DNA from: JAGOUB01 sp964648045 | GTDB taxonomy: Bacteria > Patescibacteriota > Gracilibacteria > Peribacterales > Peribacteraceae | NCBI GenBank assembly: GCA_964648045.1 | Contig: CAZYNU010000007.1 | Span: 1-37,894, forward strand | DNA length: 37,894 bases | Direction of reading: 5' to 3' | Part shown: in pieces, positions 16,428-24,987 of the stretch | Position numbering within the stretch: the stretch's first letter is position 1 | Layout of the letters: each line of letters begins with the position of its first letter | Made by a program: the position numbers and the translations under genes | The notes under the pieces: model-generated | What the model saw: the letters and a program-made list of their open reading frames with translations, nothing else | Told to the model about the DNA's origin: nothing | The model's database searches: none

Positions 16428-18191
16428 TTAGGAAAGGACTTGGAGTGTGGCAACGTCTTTGACGATCGCTTCTTCGAGTCGATCGAACAACGCGCCATCA
16501 CCCTCGGGGTAGAGATGCGCCTTGGCGATTTCCTGACGTACGGGCAGGGCGCGCAGCTTGGCAAAATCGAAATCTTCCTGCTCCACTACCGGACCGGCAC
16601 TATCCATAAATCGCAGGATGGCGCGGAGAATGCGATATTGCTTCGACAGAGACGTATAAGCGTCGGCGGCGTCGAACGCATTTTGGAAGAGGAAATCCTC
16701 GCGAATCATACGGCACACCTCGAGCGTCAATTGCTCCTTGGGCGACAGGGAGTCCGTGCCTACCAAGCGGACGATTTCCTCCAATTTGCTCTCAATCTGC
16801 AGGAGCGACAGGGCACGCTCGCGGTTCTGCATGAAATCTGGCGCCACATGCGCATTCAAATTGGCACCGAGATTTTCGGTGTATAGCGTATAGCTCTGCA
16901 ACCAGTTGATGGCGGGAAAGTGACGCTTGTACGCCAACTTGGCGTCGAGCGCCCAGAACACCTTCGTGACGCGCAGCGTGTTTTGCGTGACGGGCTCGCT
17001 GAAATCGCCGCCAGGAGGCGACACCGCACCGATGACCGAAAGCGACCCTTGGCGCTTGTCCGTGCCAAGACACACGCAACAGCCAGCTCGCTCGTAGAAA
17101 CCAGCCGTGCGTGAACCAAGATAGGCCGGGTATCCCTCTTCTCCGGGCATTTCTTCTAGACGACCGGACATTTCGCGCATCGCTTCGGCCCAGCGCGAGG
17201 TGGAGTCGGCCATGAGGGCCACGTCGTAGCCCATGTCGCGGTAATACTCGGCAATCGTGATGCCTGTGTACACGCTGGCTTCGCGAGCGGCCACGGGCAT
17301 GTTGGACGTATTCGCAATGAGAACCGTTCGCTTCATGAGCGGCTCGCCGGTATTGGGATCAATCAAGTGGGGGAACTCACTCAACACTTCCGTCATCTCA
17401 TTGCCGCGCTCGCCGCAACCGATGTAGACGATCACCTGAGCGTTGCAGTACTTGGCCAAGCTCTGCTGCGTCACAGTCTTTCCGGCTCCGAAGGGACCGG
17501 GAATGGCACCTGCGCCGCCCTTGGCCATCGGAAACAAGGTATCGAGAATGCGAGTGCCGGTGGCCAACGTGTCGGTGGGCACAAGCTTGCTGGCGATGGG
17601 ACGGGGAATGCGGATGGGCCAACGCTGCAACATGGTCACGTCAACAGTTTTGCCAGCGGGTGTTTCGATGGTGGCGATGACATCTTCAATGGTGTGCTTA
17701 CCCTTTTTAATGCTCTTCAATACACCTTCAACGCCCCACGGCACCATCACGCGATGCTCGATGAGAGTCGTCTCCTGCACGGTACCTAGCACATCGCCCG
17801 CCGAAACGGCATCGCCCTTGCTTGCCTTCGCCTCGAAGTCCCACGTGCGGGTGCGATCGAGAGCCGGCACATCGATGCCGCGGCTAATGAAGGGGCTCTG
17901 GGCTTTTTCTTCAATGAGCGAGAGCGGACGCTGAATACCGTCGAAGATGGAAGTCAGCAATCCGGGCGCCAAATCGACAGAAAGCGTCTGACCGGTCAAT
18001 TCAACCGGCTCGCCGGGGCGGACGCCGCTCGTCTCTTCGTACACCTGAATGGAGGCCGTATCACCGTGAAGCTCGATGACCTCGCCGACGAGCTTCTCGT
18101 TGGATACTCGAACGACTTCGTACATCTTGGCCTTGCTCATGCCAGAGGCGACCACAAGGGGGCCGGCGACTTTCGTAATGATGGCGGACAT
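16428..18191 (-). CDS. atpA: V-type ATP synthase catalytic subunit A
   Basis: A 587-aa catalytic head subunit. Walker A GPFGAGKT is at residues 232-239, followed by YIGCGERGNEMTEVL (catalytic Glu) and MADSTSRWAEAMREMSGRLEEMPGEEGYPAYL. The long insertion typical of V-type A subunits (about 110-200) precedes the P-loop. Length is normal (580-600). It lies 26 bases after atpF, with a pyrimidine-rich spacer TTTCTTTTCCTTACCC before the start. With atpB it forms the nucleotide-hydrolysing or -synthesising head on the cytoplasmic side. Confidence 0.98.
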   Translation of the reverse strand: MSAIITKVAGPLVVASGMSKAKMYEVVRVSNEKLVGEVIELHGDTASIQVYEETSGVRPGEPVELTGQTLSVDLAPGLLTSIFDGIQRPLSLIEEKAQSPFISRGIDVPALDRTRTWDFEAKASKGDAVSAGDVLGTVQETTLIEHRVMVPWGVEGVLKSIKKGKHTIEDVIATIETPAGKTVDVTMLQRWPIRIPRPIASKLVPTDTLATGTRILDTLFPMAKGGAGAIPGPFGAGKTVTQQSLAKYCNAQVIVYIGCGERGNEMTEVLSEFPHLIDPNTGEPLMKRTVLIANTSNMPVAAREASVYTGITIAEYYRDMGYDVALMADSTSRWAEAMREMSGRLEEMPGEEGYPAYLGSRTAGFYERAGCCVCLGTDKRQGSLSVIGAVSPPGGDFSEPVTQNTLRVTKVFWALDAKLAYKRHFPAINWLQSYTLYTENLGANLNAHVAPDFMQNRERALSLLQIESKLEEIVRLVGTDSLSPKEQLTLEVCRMIREDFLFQNAFDAADAYTSLSKQYRILRAILRFMDSAGPVVEQEDFDFAKLRALPVRQEIAKAHLYPEGDGALFDRLEEAIVKDVATLQVLS

Positions 18192-18217
18192 ACCGCGGAG
18201 TGGGTAAGGAAAAGAAA

Positions 18218-18568
18218 TTACTTCAAAATATCGGAGCCGACCGCACGCTCAACGATGCGCTTGAGGCGATGCAGGCCATAGCCGGTGGAAGCGTGGTGAC
18301 TGGGAAGCGGAATGATTGCGGGCAAAGCGCCGCGGGCCAGACGACGCTCGTCGTCGGGAGTGAGCTGAGACAACAAGTCTTCCGACACGAAAACGACGGC
18401 GTACACATGGCGCTCGCGGCCGTCTTCGACGCGCATCGCTTTCTTGAGTTTGAAGAGTTGCTGCACGGCCTCTGCGCCGTTTTGCACCGCCACCACGTCC
18501 ACGCCGAGCAACGCGAAACCCGCCACCACATCCTTCGTGCCGACAATGACCGAGCGGTAACTCGTCAT
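18218..18568 (-). CDS. atpF: V-type ATP synthase subunit F
   Basis: A 116-aa small rotor-stalk subunit. MTSYRSVIVGTKDVVAGFALLGVDVV matches the family's Rossmann-like start (xxVIGDxDxVxGFRLAGI), and VYAVVFVSEDLL corresponds to the conserved VSE segment. It begins 2 bases after the atpC stop, implying translational coupling. Position between C and A in the operon fits subunit F. Confidence 0.88.
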   Translation of the reverse strand: MTSYRSVIVGTKDVVAGFALLGVDVVAVQNGAEAVQQLFKLKKAMRVEDGRERHVYAVVFVSEDLLSQLTPDDERRLARGALPAIIPLPSHHASTGYGLHRLKRIVERAVGSDILK

Positions 18569-18570
18569 GA

Positions 18571-19575
18571 TTAGGAAGTGAAAGGGGAAGCCGACAGGAA
18601 CGGCGGAAGCATGGCACGCATCTCCTGCAACGACAGACCGGCCCCCTTGCCGACGATCAGCGTGCGCAAAACCTTGAATTGCGACTGGGCAATGGTGGCA
18701 AAGGCGAACAGGGGCTCGATCGTCAGTACGCAGTCACGCATGCGTGCAATATCGACGGCGATGGCCTTTGCCAAAGCGCGCTGCAGCAAGGCAGACGACT
18801 GGTCGACATCAACCAGCGCATCGATCAAACTATTGGGAAGACTGCTGCCGCGCACCAGTTCCACCAAGCGCTCCGGATCGGCCGTGAAGGCCTGCACCGG
18901 AATGTTGCCTCCGGCCAAAAGATGGTCCTGAGGACGATCGCGGGACGTGAGGCGGTGGGCGATGTGAATATTCACAAGGTCAATATGATGCGCAACGTAG
19001 CGCTGCACCAGCTCGCTGCCGCTGTCGGCGGCCAAACGGGTCTGCTGCGCGGCCACGAATCTCGCCACGGCGGTATCGATCTGCGGAGCGGTAAGCGAAT
19101 CGTCACCGCGAACGGCAGAGACAAAATCGACCAACTCCTTCGGCAGCGACTGGGAACGGCCGGTCTGCACGAGCTCGCGCAGGGCACCGGGCTCAAAGGC
19201 CGTAGCCGTCACCGTCGGCTCCACGCTCGCAGCGGCCGTCAGTCCGTGGTGAGCCTTGAGCAGGTACGCGAGCAATGGCGTGTCCGACTTGAGCCAGAGA
19301 ATATCAAAAATCCGCGCGTCGGCCTTGGGCACCATGGCGGTCATTTCGTGCTGCAACCAACTCTCAAGCTCATGAATGAGCTGCCGGGGATCGTCGGTCC
19401 ACTCCAAGCTTTTGGCGATCTTCAGCTCGGCTAGCAGGCGCGTGCAGGCGGCAAAGTCCGGCGCTAGAAGTAGCCTTTCAACATCGCCTTCGGTAAGAAG
19501 ATATTCCTGCAGCACACCGACACGACCGTAGCCGTAGGCATAATCTCGGCCGGTGAAAGCGGAGAGTGTGGGCAT
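18571..19575 (-). CDS. atpC: V-type ATP synthase subunit C
   Basis: A 334-aa subunit C (d-like), the socket joining the central stalk to the K ring. It starts with YAYGYGRVGVLQEYLLTEGDVERLL, the typical N-terminal helix, and is helical throughout, with three repeated bundles ending in a Phe/Ile-rich C-terminus. Its ATG overlaps the atpE stop as TAATG, so translation is coupled. The assignment relies on N-terminal similarity, length and operon position. Confidence 0.88.
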   Translation of the reverse strand: MPTLSAFTGRDYAYGYGRVGVLQEYLLTEGDVERLLLAPDFAACTRLLAELKIAKSLEWTDDPRQLIHELESWLQHEMTAMVPKADARIFDILWLKSDTPLLAYLLKAHHGLTAAASVEPTVTATAFEPGALRELVQTGRSQSLPKELVDFVSAVRGDDSLTAPQIDTAVARFVAAQQTRLAADSGSELVQRYVAHHIDLVNIHIAHRLTSRDRPQDHLLAGGNIPVQAFTADPERLVELVRGSSLPNSLIDALVDVDQSSALLQRALAKAIAVDIARMRDCVLTIEPLFAFATIAQSQFKVLRTLIVGKGAGLSLQEMRAMLPPFLSASPFTS

Positions 19576-20129
19576 TAATGAGAACCGAACATCTGGCGAG
19601 CCGCGGTAATCTCGGTGGCGGGACGGAGCAACTCGCTCACGAGAAACTCGAACGTGTAATCACGATCCTCGAGCGACCCGATGTAGCGAAAACCGCCGCG
19701 CGCCTCGATGACCTCGCCGATGTGATGTGAGGTTGCGAGCTTCCGAAGTAGAGGGGCATGCGCCTTCGTCGGTCGAATCTCTCCTGTGGCTGGCAGCTCA
19801 GAAAGGAACGCCTTCAACATGCGCTCGGTTTCTGCGGCAGAAAGCGCAAGAAGCGCGTCGATAACGGAAGCATAGAGCTCGCCGAGCAGATCTTGTTTGC
19901 AACCCAAGATGGCGTGACGGGCGTACATGCTCGCTTGATTTTCGGCCTGCGAACGCAAGTGCGCGATCTGAGCCTGACGGTCACGCTCGGCACTGGCGCG
20001 ACGGGCGGCCAGGGCAGCATCGTGCTGGGCGTTCATGGTCTTCTCACAGGCCTTGTTCTCCGACTTGATCGCTGCCAACTGGGCGTCGGTTTCGTCGGTA
20101 ATGGCCTGGAGGATATCTGCGAGAGCCAT
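19575..20129 (-). CDS. atpE: V-type ATP synthase subunit E
   Basis: A 184-aa peripheral-stalk subunit. A long charged N-terminal helix (residues 10-80, Ala/Arg/Gln/Glu rich) would form a coiled coil with subunit H/G. The C-terminal globular half has RYIGSLEDRDYTFEFLVSELLRPATEITAARQMF, typical of subunit E ends. The start is preceded by CCCCCTCTTTCC. It follows atpK by 15 bases. Confidence 0.9.
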   Translation of the reverse strand: MALADILQAITDETDAQLAAIKSENKACEKTMNAQHDAALAARRASAERDRQAQIAHLRSQAENQASMYARHAILGCKQDLLGELYASVIDALLALSAAETERMLKAFLSELPATGEIRPTKAHAPLLRKLATSHHIGEVIEARGGFRYIGSLEDRDYTFEFLVSELLRPATEITAARQMFGSH

Positions 20130-20144
20130 GGAAAGAGGGGGCGC

Positions 20145-20723
20145 TTAGGAAAGAATGGCGTCCTTCAAGGTATTGAGCATGAAGAACGAAATAAGGAAAC
20201 CAAGCAGAGCGTAGGTTTCAACCAGAGCGGCCAGCGTGATGACGCGGCCGGCCAGGGCGCTGTCCTTGGCGAGCATGTGCATGCCGGCGGCGCAGACCTT
20301 GCCCTGATAAGGAGCGGAGGTGAAGCAGGTGATGGTCACGGGAATGAAAGCGGCGAACAACGCCAAGCCCTGCGAGACCGTGATCGAGACGGCACCGCTA
20401 AAGATGGCCGTGCCAAAGCTGAAGAGGAACAAGAGCGAGATCACCATACCGTACAGCCCCTGCGAGCCGGGCAGAACGGCCAACGTAATGACGCGGCCGG
20501 CAAGATCGGGTTTCTCCGTCAACAGACCGGAACCGGCCTGACCCACCGTGCTCACGCCAATCGCCGACCCCCAGCAGGGAAAGGCGGTAGCGACGGCCAC
20601 TCCCAAGAAGGCAAGGCCGAGACCCCAGTGGTTGGACACGGCACCGTCGCCGACACCTTGAGCGAAAGCCAGAGCGGGCAAGAAGAGCAGCGCCGCGCCG
20701 ACGAGGTAGGAGGACTTCTTCAT
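20145..20723 (-). CDS. atpK: V-type ATP synthase subunit K (membrane rotor ring)
   Basis: A 192-aa duplicated hairpin proteolipid forming the ion-carrying ring, with an extra N-terminal hydrophobic signal-like segment (1-22). The first hairpin contains LPGSQGLYG with Gln88 in place of a carboxylate; the second contains YQGKV (Gln140) and VETYALLG with the ion-binding Glu169. This reproduces the Enterococcus hirae NtpK Na+ site (Leu61, Thr64, Gln65, Gln110, Glu139), with Ser87 for the Thr. Na+ specificity is therefore likely but not proven. The frame extends upstream, but ATG 20723 gives the natural start, preceded by TCTCCCCCTTCCT. Confidence 0.93.
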   Translation of the reverse strand: MKKSSYLVGAALLFLPALAFAQGVGDGAVSNHWGLGLAFLGVAVATAFPCWGSAIGVSTVGQAGSGLLTEKPDLAGRVITLAVLPGSQGLYGMVISLLFLFSFGTAIFSGAVSITVSQGLALFAAFIPVTITCFTSAPYQGKVCAAGMHMLAKDSALAGRVITLAALVETYALLGFLISFFMLNTLKDAILS

Positions 20724-20748
20724 AGGAAGGGGGAGAAAATTGATGGAG

Positions 20749-22506
20749 TTAGGAAAGAGGGGAAGTTGAGCGCTTGAAGGGAACGAAGGGGCGTCCGCCA
20801 CCTTCGAAGAAATTGCCAAAAAACTCCACGAACTGCAGACGTCCGGAGTGAATGAACGCACCGAGCACGTTGAGCGCGAGATTGGCGGTGTGACCACCGA
20901 GGTAGATGCATACCATCACGATGGTACCAATAGGCGCCGGGAAAAGCGCGCCGATCTGCTGAGCCACCAAGTTCACCGCCATAGCCAAAGCGCCGGTCAC
21001 CAAACCGAGAGCAAGAAGACGCAGGTAGCTTAAGGTGTTACTGAGCATGCTCATGGCGAGATTCAGAAGGCCAAGCAAACCCATAATCGGTCGCAAGTAC
21101 CAGGCAGAGCCGTGTCCCTTGCCCCAAATGACGAGGGCAATGGCACCGTAAAGGGCGTACAAGGCCCACTCTTGGCTGGCCGGAGAGACGAAGAAATAGG
21201 CAAACACCGTCGCAATGAGCACGAGCGTCGTCCAATCGACCCACCAAGCCTCTTCGTAGTTGCCGACGCGCCACTTGGTATAACCGGCCATAAAGAAGCC
21301 AAACGACAGGTGCGTGATACCCAGGGCAAGGGCGAGGTACTGGAAGAATTGGATACCCTGAGTAACGCCCAGATTCCAAATTTGCCCCTTAAACCAGAGG
21401 GTGCCGCCCTCACGGCTCTCCACCATGAAAGCCGGAGCCTGGTCTGGACTCAAACCGAACCATCCACCGAAGGGAATGGAAATGAAGAACGTCGCCAAGC
21501 CACCAATACAAAGCAGCCACCAGAGCGGAGCCTGCTCCACCGTCAGACGCTTTCGCCACAGATAAACACCCATGGCTGCGGCCAGTACCAAGCCATACGC
21601 GGCATCAGTGAGACAGAGTCCAAAGAAGAGGATGAAGAACGGCGCCAGTAGGGGAGTGGGGTCAACTTCGGAAGGCTTCGGCAAGCCGTACAACATCGTC
21701 ACGCTCTCGAAAGGCTTCAGCCACGACGGATTTTTGAGCGCTACAGGAGCTTCTTCGCCCGGTAGGGGATCCACCGCGATCAAAGCGGTCGCGGGCGACA
21801 CATGATGCAACGTTCGCTCCAGGGCAGGGAACAAATGCTTCGCAATCCAGCCAAACAGCGTGACGGTACTCTTGGTGTGTTTCATCGCCTGGCGCGCCGC
21901 CTCAGCCTGATTGAGCCAAATGAGCGCCTGGCGAGCACGGGAGAGAAGTGGAAGATGCAACGATAATTCAACGAGCGTGGCATGAATCGTCGCCAGTCGC
22001 TCGTGCACCTCTTTCGTACGGCTCTCTACCTGGACTGCGAGTTCCTCGCCCGCCCGTTCGCCAGCGCGGATTTTTGTGAGATCCTCATGGATGGCGCCAG
22101 TGAAATACACACCCTCGTCGAGATCGTTCACCTGCCCTGCGGACGGCAGACGTCCGTGCTCAAGCTCGGACAGTTGCTGCTTAAGAGAGGCACGCTCGTG
22201 CTCTAATCGATGCACATCATTGATGGTCGCCTGCACGCGCGCATCGGTGCCGGCCGCGAGAATCGACTGATCATCGACCGTTCGAGCCATTTCAGCGCGC
22301 ACCTTTTTACTGGCTAGGGGTGTCAAGAGAGAGAGTACATGCTCGATCTCTGCCAGGTGGAAGGGGAGCGACTCAAGTCTGATTTCGCTCGCATCGGGCA
22401 TTTCGGAGACTTGCATCAAGCCACCCCGATGAAGGACATCGATCACTTCTTCTCTCTTGCTCACATGCGCCACCACGGCGACTTTTTGCATACGAATGAC
22501 AGACAT
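20749..22506 (-). CDS. atpI: V-type ATP synthase subunit I (a-subunit, ion channel stator)
   Basis: A 585-aa protein with a cytoplasmic helical N-terminal half starting MSVIRMQKVAVVAHVSKREEV and a C-terminal half with about eight membrane helices, including PFFILFFGLCLTDAAYG, the conserved entry to the membrane domain. LSYLRLLALGLVTGALA near residue 490 carries the functional Arg that faces the K-ring carboxylate, and HSGRLQFVEFFGNFFEGGG is the conserved C-terminus. The frame opens earlier, but family homology begins at 22506, where a pyrimidine tract (CTTCACCCTCTTTC) precedes the ATG. Confidence 0.95.
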   Translation of the reverse strand: MSVIRMQKVAVVAHVSKREEVIDVLHRGGLMQVSEMPDASEIRLESLPFHLAEIEHVLSLLTPLASKKVRAEMARTVDDQSILAAGTDARVQATINDVHRLEHERASLKQQLSELEHGRLPSAGQVNDLDEGVYFTGAIHEDLTKIRAGERAGEELAVQVESRTKEVHERLATIHATLVELSLHLPLLSRARQALIWLNQAEAARQAMKHTKSTVTLFGWIAKHLFPALERTLHHVSPATALIAVDPLPGEEAPVALKNPSWLKPFESVTMLYGLPKPSEVDPTPLLAPFFILFFGLCLTDAAYGLVLAAAMGVYLWRKRLTVEQAPLWWLLCIGGLATFFISIPFGGWFGLSPDQAPAFMVESREGGTLWFKGQIWNLGVTQGIQFFQYLALALGITHLSFGFFMAGYTKWRVGNYEEAWWVDWTTLVLIATVFAYFFVSPASQEWALYALYGAIALVIWGKGHGSAWYLRPIMGLLGLLNLAMSMLSNTLSYLRLLALGLVTGALAMAVNLVAQQIGALFPAPIGTIVMVCIYLGGHTANLALNVLGAFIHSGRLQFVEFFGNFFEGGGRPFVPFKRSTSPLS

Positions 22507-22525
22507 GAAAGAGGGTGAAGAGAAA

Positions 22526-22888
22526 TTAGGAACGCGTATAGTCGCCTGAGGCCAATTGCGCAGCCAACGACTCCGCCAACGCAGGCATGTGCTTCTTTGC
22601 CCGAGCGCGCAAGCGCGACAGTTCATCGTCGGCGGCAGCATGTCCGTTGGCCAGAATGGTAGGGGCCTCGGCGGCGGCAAAGGCTTGCACAGCCTGCTCA
22701 ACGTCTCGCCGAAGATCGGCTTCCGTCTGACGCAGCGTCTCTGCATGCTTCTGCTGCAGAGCGGCCTCGCGGGCGGCAACCTTGGCACGAGCCGCCTCGA
22801 TGCGAGCCGCCTGGGACTCTTCGTGAGTAAGTACTTCCGGCACCCCGGGCACAGGGGCGGAAGCGGACATCATGACAGATGCGGACAT
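22526..22888 (-). CDS. atpH: V-type ATP synthase subunit H/G-like peripheral stalk protein
   Basis: A 120-aa protein, mostly one long charged helix (residues 25-110, rich in Ala/Glu/Arg/Gln), as expected for the peripheral-stalk coiled coil that pairs with subunit E. It is first in the operon, the usual place of subunit H in archaeal-order clusters. The start could be ATG 22888, 22873 or 22870; a TTG at 22894 is also in frame. Assignment is by position and coiled-coil character, since the sequence itself is low-information. Confidence 0.7.
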   Translation of the reverse strand: MSASVMMSASAPVPGVPEVLTHEESQAARIEAARAKVAAREAALQQKHAETLRQTEADLRRDVEQAVQAFAAAEAPTILANGHAAADDELSRLRARAKKHMPALAESLAAQLASGDYTRS

Positions 22889-23197
22889 ACGCAAGATGGT
22901 GACGAAAATGGGTAAAACTCAGGCGCTCCGGCCTGCATCAGGCAGTTCAGTACCAGAACTGCCAAGAAAAGACAATCCTCTAAGAGAGAACTTTTGCTGG
23001 GAAATTCTCAAGCAAAAAACAGTGCCAATGGTAGAAAAGAGGCAATTATACGAAAATATCCCGTGAGAAAACGTGGGTCAGAAAAGCAGATAGGCGCTGC
23101 GGACACCGGCAGACAACCGGCCTTGAACCAAGAGCGGCAAAACATAATCAAGAGAGCGCTCACACATTGCGCCAGCTGCTGTGCACATGCACGTGCG
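22889..23197 (-). promoter_or_regulatory. ATPase operon promoter and structured leader
   Basis: A perfect -10 TATAAT (23050-23045) lies about 155 bases before atpH, giving by far the longest leader in the window. The leader contains a perfect 8-bp hairpin (22941-22948 with 22956-22963) and a 7-bp TTTTGCT/AGCAAAA pairing (22992-22998 with 23011-23017). The latter interlocks with a GAGAA/TTCTC pairing (22986-22990 with 23005-23009), so the two exclude each other. The rest (23060-23197) is the tgt 3' flank; no gene seen. Confidence 0.6.
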
Positions 23198-24280
23198 TCA
23201 GGCGGAAGCGATTTCCTGGCGAATAGCGCGCATTGCCTCCAGGGTGACGGCCATATTCTGTAGACACGCCAAGGTCTCGGCCAACCGCTCGCCGGCGCGA
23301 AAGAGATGAGCGAGGTACGCGCGGGAATAACGGCGGCTCGTCTCGGCGGGGGAGTGGGGATCGATGGGTGAGAAATCACGCTGATACTCGGAGCGACGAA
23401 TGCGGAGCACCGAACCGTCGCCAAGATGAATGTTGCCGTGGCGCGCCTCGCGCATGGGCAGCACGCAGTCGAAAAAGTCGATACCACGTGCGATCGCCTG
23501 GCGATGCTGACTCACGCGGCCGACGCCCATCAGATAGCGCGGTTGATCCTCGGGCAGCCTGGGACAGACGACATCGAGTACGTCGTACATCTCCGCCTCG
23601 GTTTCGCCCACAGCCAAACCGCCCACTGCGTAGCCGTCGAAGCCGATGGCGCGCAGTTCTTCGGCGCATTTCTCGCGCAGATCGCGCTCCAATCCCCCCT
23701 GCACAATGCCAAACTGCAGCGGGCGCTTCTCTGTCGACAGGCCGCGCTCGTCGCACAACTTCACGTGCGTATCGCGGCAGATCTTCGCCCAACGTAGCGT
23801 TCGGTCCACGGCGTCTAGTTGAGCCTTGCGTGGCGCGGTGGAAGGCGGACACTCGTCGAACACCATAATGATGTCGGCACCAAGCTTGTGCTGGATGGTC
23901 GTGGCCTCCACCGGCCCCAAGAATACCGGCGCCCCGCTGCGATGGGAGCGAAATGCCACTCCTTCCTCTGTAATCTTTCGGATCGACTTGAGCGAGAAGA
24001 CCTGAAATCCGCCGGAGTCGGTGAGCATCGGCTTGTCCCAACCGATGAACGCATGCAGCCCGCCAGCGGCGGCCACCGTCTCTTCTCCTGGCTGCACATG
24101 CAGGTGGTATGTGTTCGCCAGTAGGCACTCCGCACCAAGAGACAGAAGCTGCTCGTGGGTGAGCCCGCGCATGGCGCCACTCGTACCAACGGGAAAGAAG
24201 AGCGGAGTTTGCAATGCGCCGTGCGGCGTCTGAATGATGCCGCGCCGACCGAGCGGAGTGGTGGATTGGAGCGTGAACAC
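23198..24280 (-). CDS. tgt: tRNA-guanine transglycosylase lacking zinc ligands
   Basis: A 360-aa enzyme exchanging guanine-34 of GUN-anticodon tRNAs for a 7-deazaguanine precursor of queuosine. Active-site blocks are intact: LTDSGGFQVFSL (Asp88), FDECPP, FGIVQGG, GGLAVGE and FFDCVLPMR (nucleophile Asp271). The zinc site is not: the usual CxCxxC ahead of YSRAYL reads S310-P-A312-E-T-S315, and the partner His is Gln341. An ATG at 24337 is in frame, but homology begins at VFTLQS. A TATCCT box 6 bases before GTG 24280 supports a leaderless GTG start. Confidence 0.92.
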   Translation of the reverse strand: MFTLQSTTPLGRRGIIQTPHGALQTPLFFPVGTSGAMRGLTHEQLLSLGAECLLANTYHLHVQPGEETVAAAGGLHAFIGWDKPMLTDSGGFQVFSLKSIRKITEEGVAFRSHRSGAPVFLGPVEATTIQHKLGADIIMVFDECPPSTAPRKAQLDAVDRTLRWAKICRDTHVKLCDERGLSTEKRPLQFGIVQGGLERDLREKCAEELRAIGFDGYAVGGLAVGETEAEMYDVLDVVCPRLPEDQPRYLMGVGRVSQHRQAIARGIDFFDCVLPMREARHGNIHLGDGSVLRIRRSEYQRDFSPIDPHSPAETSRRYSRAYLAHLFRAGERLAETLACLQNMAVTLEAMRAIRQEIASA

Positions 24281-24286
24281 GGTACG

Positions 24287-24292
24287 AGGATA
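24287..24292 (-). promoter_or_regulatory. Leaderless-type -10 box of tgt (TATCCT)
   Basis: TATCCT on the minus strand ends 6 bases before GTG 24280. No clear -35 is seen. Confidence 0.5.
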
Positions 24293-24360
24293 CGCGATGA
24301 TGACCGCCCCCGGAATGGCGCTTTCGTGTTGCCGCATTGGTCACGCGGTGGGGAGATCGC

Positions 24361-24389
24361 TTGAAGATCCGCTTGCCGATGCGCAGAAT
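24361..24389 (+). promoter_or_regulatory. Promoter TTGAAG-N17-CAGAAT
   Basis: -35-like TTGAAG (24361-24366) and -10-like CAGAAT (24384-24389) are 17 bases apart, 25 bases before ATG 24415. The leader contains the pyrimidine tract CTCCCTCCCC. Confidence 0.6.
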
Positions 24390-24414
24390 GAGACCACTCC
24401 CTCCCCGCCACTTT

Positions 24415-24912
24415 ATGGACATCTCCTCCGCCTCCGTACGCACGACCGCGGCCGCCATCGCCCGCGTAAGCTTCGGCCTGGCACTCGTCTGCGTAGGCCT
24501 TGTGCACTATCTGCAGTTCGCCTCCTTCTCCGAAGTCGTACGTGACGGCCTTGGCCCGCTAGAGATCGTCGGCACCCTCTGGTCGGTCTTACTGCCCGCC
24601 GTGTACATCATCGGCGGCGGACTCTTCGCCCTCAATCTGGGCACCGACCTGGCCACCTGGCTCATCGGCCTAGGTCTTGGTTCTATCGCCCCTGGCATGC
24701 TCTTGAAGTCCGTGCTCACCGGCGTCGACATGACCGACATGATGGCCGCGGCAAACAACGCCTTCATCTGGCTTGGCCTCTTCCTACTTATTTTGGTCGT
24801 TTCAACGCACGCCGCCCCCGCCCGTCTGAGCGCGCCCTTGCCCACGGCGACCGTGCCCGCCAAGAAGGCCGCCCCCGCATCCAAGGCCAAGGCCCCCGCC
24901 CGCAAGCGCTGA
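24415..24912 (+). CDS. Four-helix membrane protein with basic Ala/Lys/Pro tail
   Basis: A 165-aa protein with four predicted membrane segments (about residues 15-35, 50-72, 75-95 and 112-132), followed by a low-complexity tail of about 30 residues rich in Pro, Ala and Lys ending in ARKR. The layout recalls DoxX-like proteins with a basic cytoplasmic tail, but no family motif is clear. A longer in-frame start at 24337 would place the promoter inside the gene, so ATG 24415 is used. It is followed by a strong bidirectional terminator. Function unknown. Confidence 0.72.
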   Translation: MDISSASVRTTAAAIARVSFGLALVCVGLVHYLQFASFSEVVRDGLGPLEIVGTLWSVLLPAVYIIGGGLFALNLGTDLATWLIGLGLGSIAPGMLLKSVLTGVDMTDMMAAANNAFIWLGLFLLILVVSTHAAPARLSAPLPTATVPAKKAAPASKAKAPARKR

Positions 24913-24938
24913 GAGCACTACCACCACCGATGTTCAAA

Positions 24939-24968
24939 AGAGCCCCGCGGATGCGGGGCTCTTTCTTT
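24939..24968. terminator. Bidirectional rho-independent terminator
   Basis: A perfect 10-bp stem AGAGCCCCGC/GCGGGGCTCT with a 4-base loop is flanked by TTCTTT on the plus side and TTTTG on the minus side. It serves both the membrane protein gene and the convergent clpP. Confidence 0.92.
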
Positions 24969-24987
24969 GTCTAAGGAGAGGGGAGCC

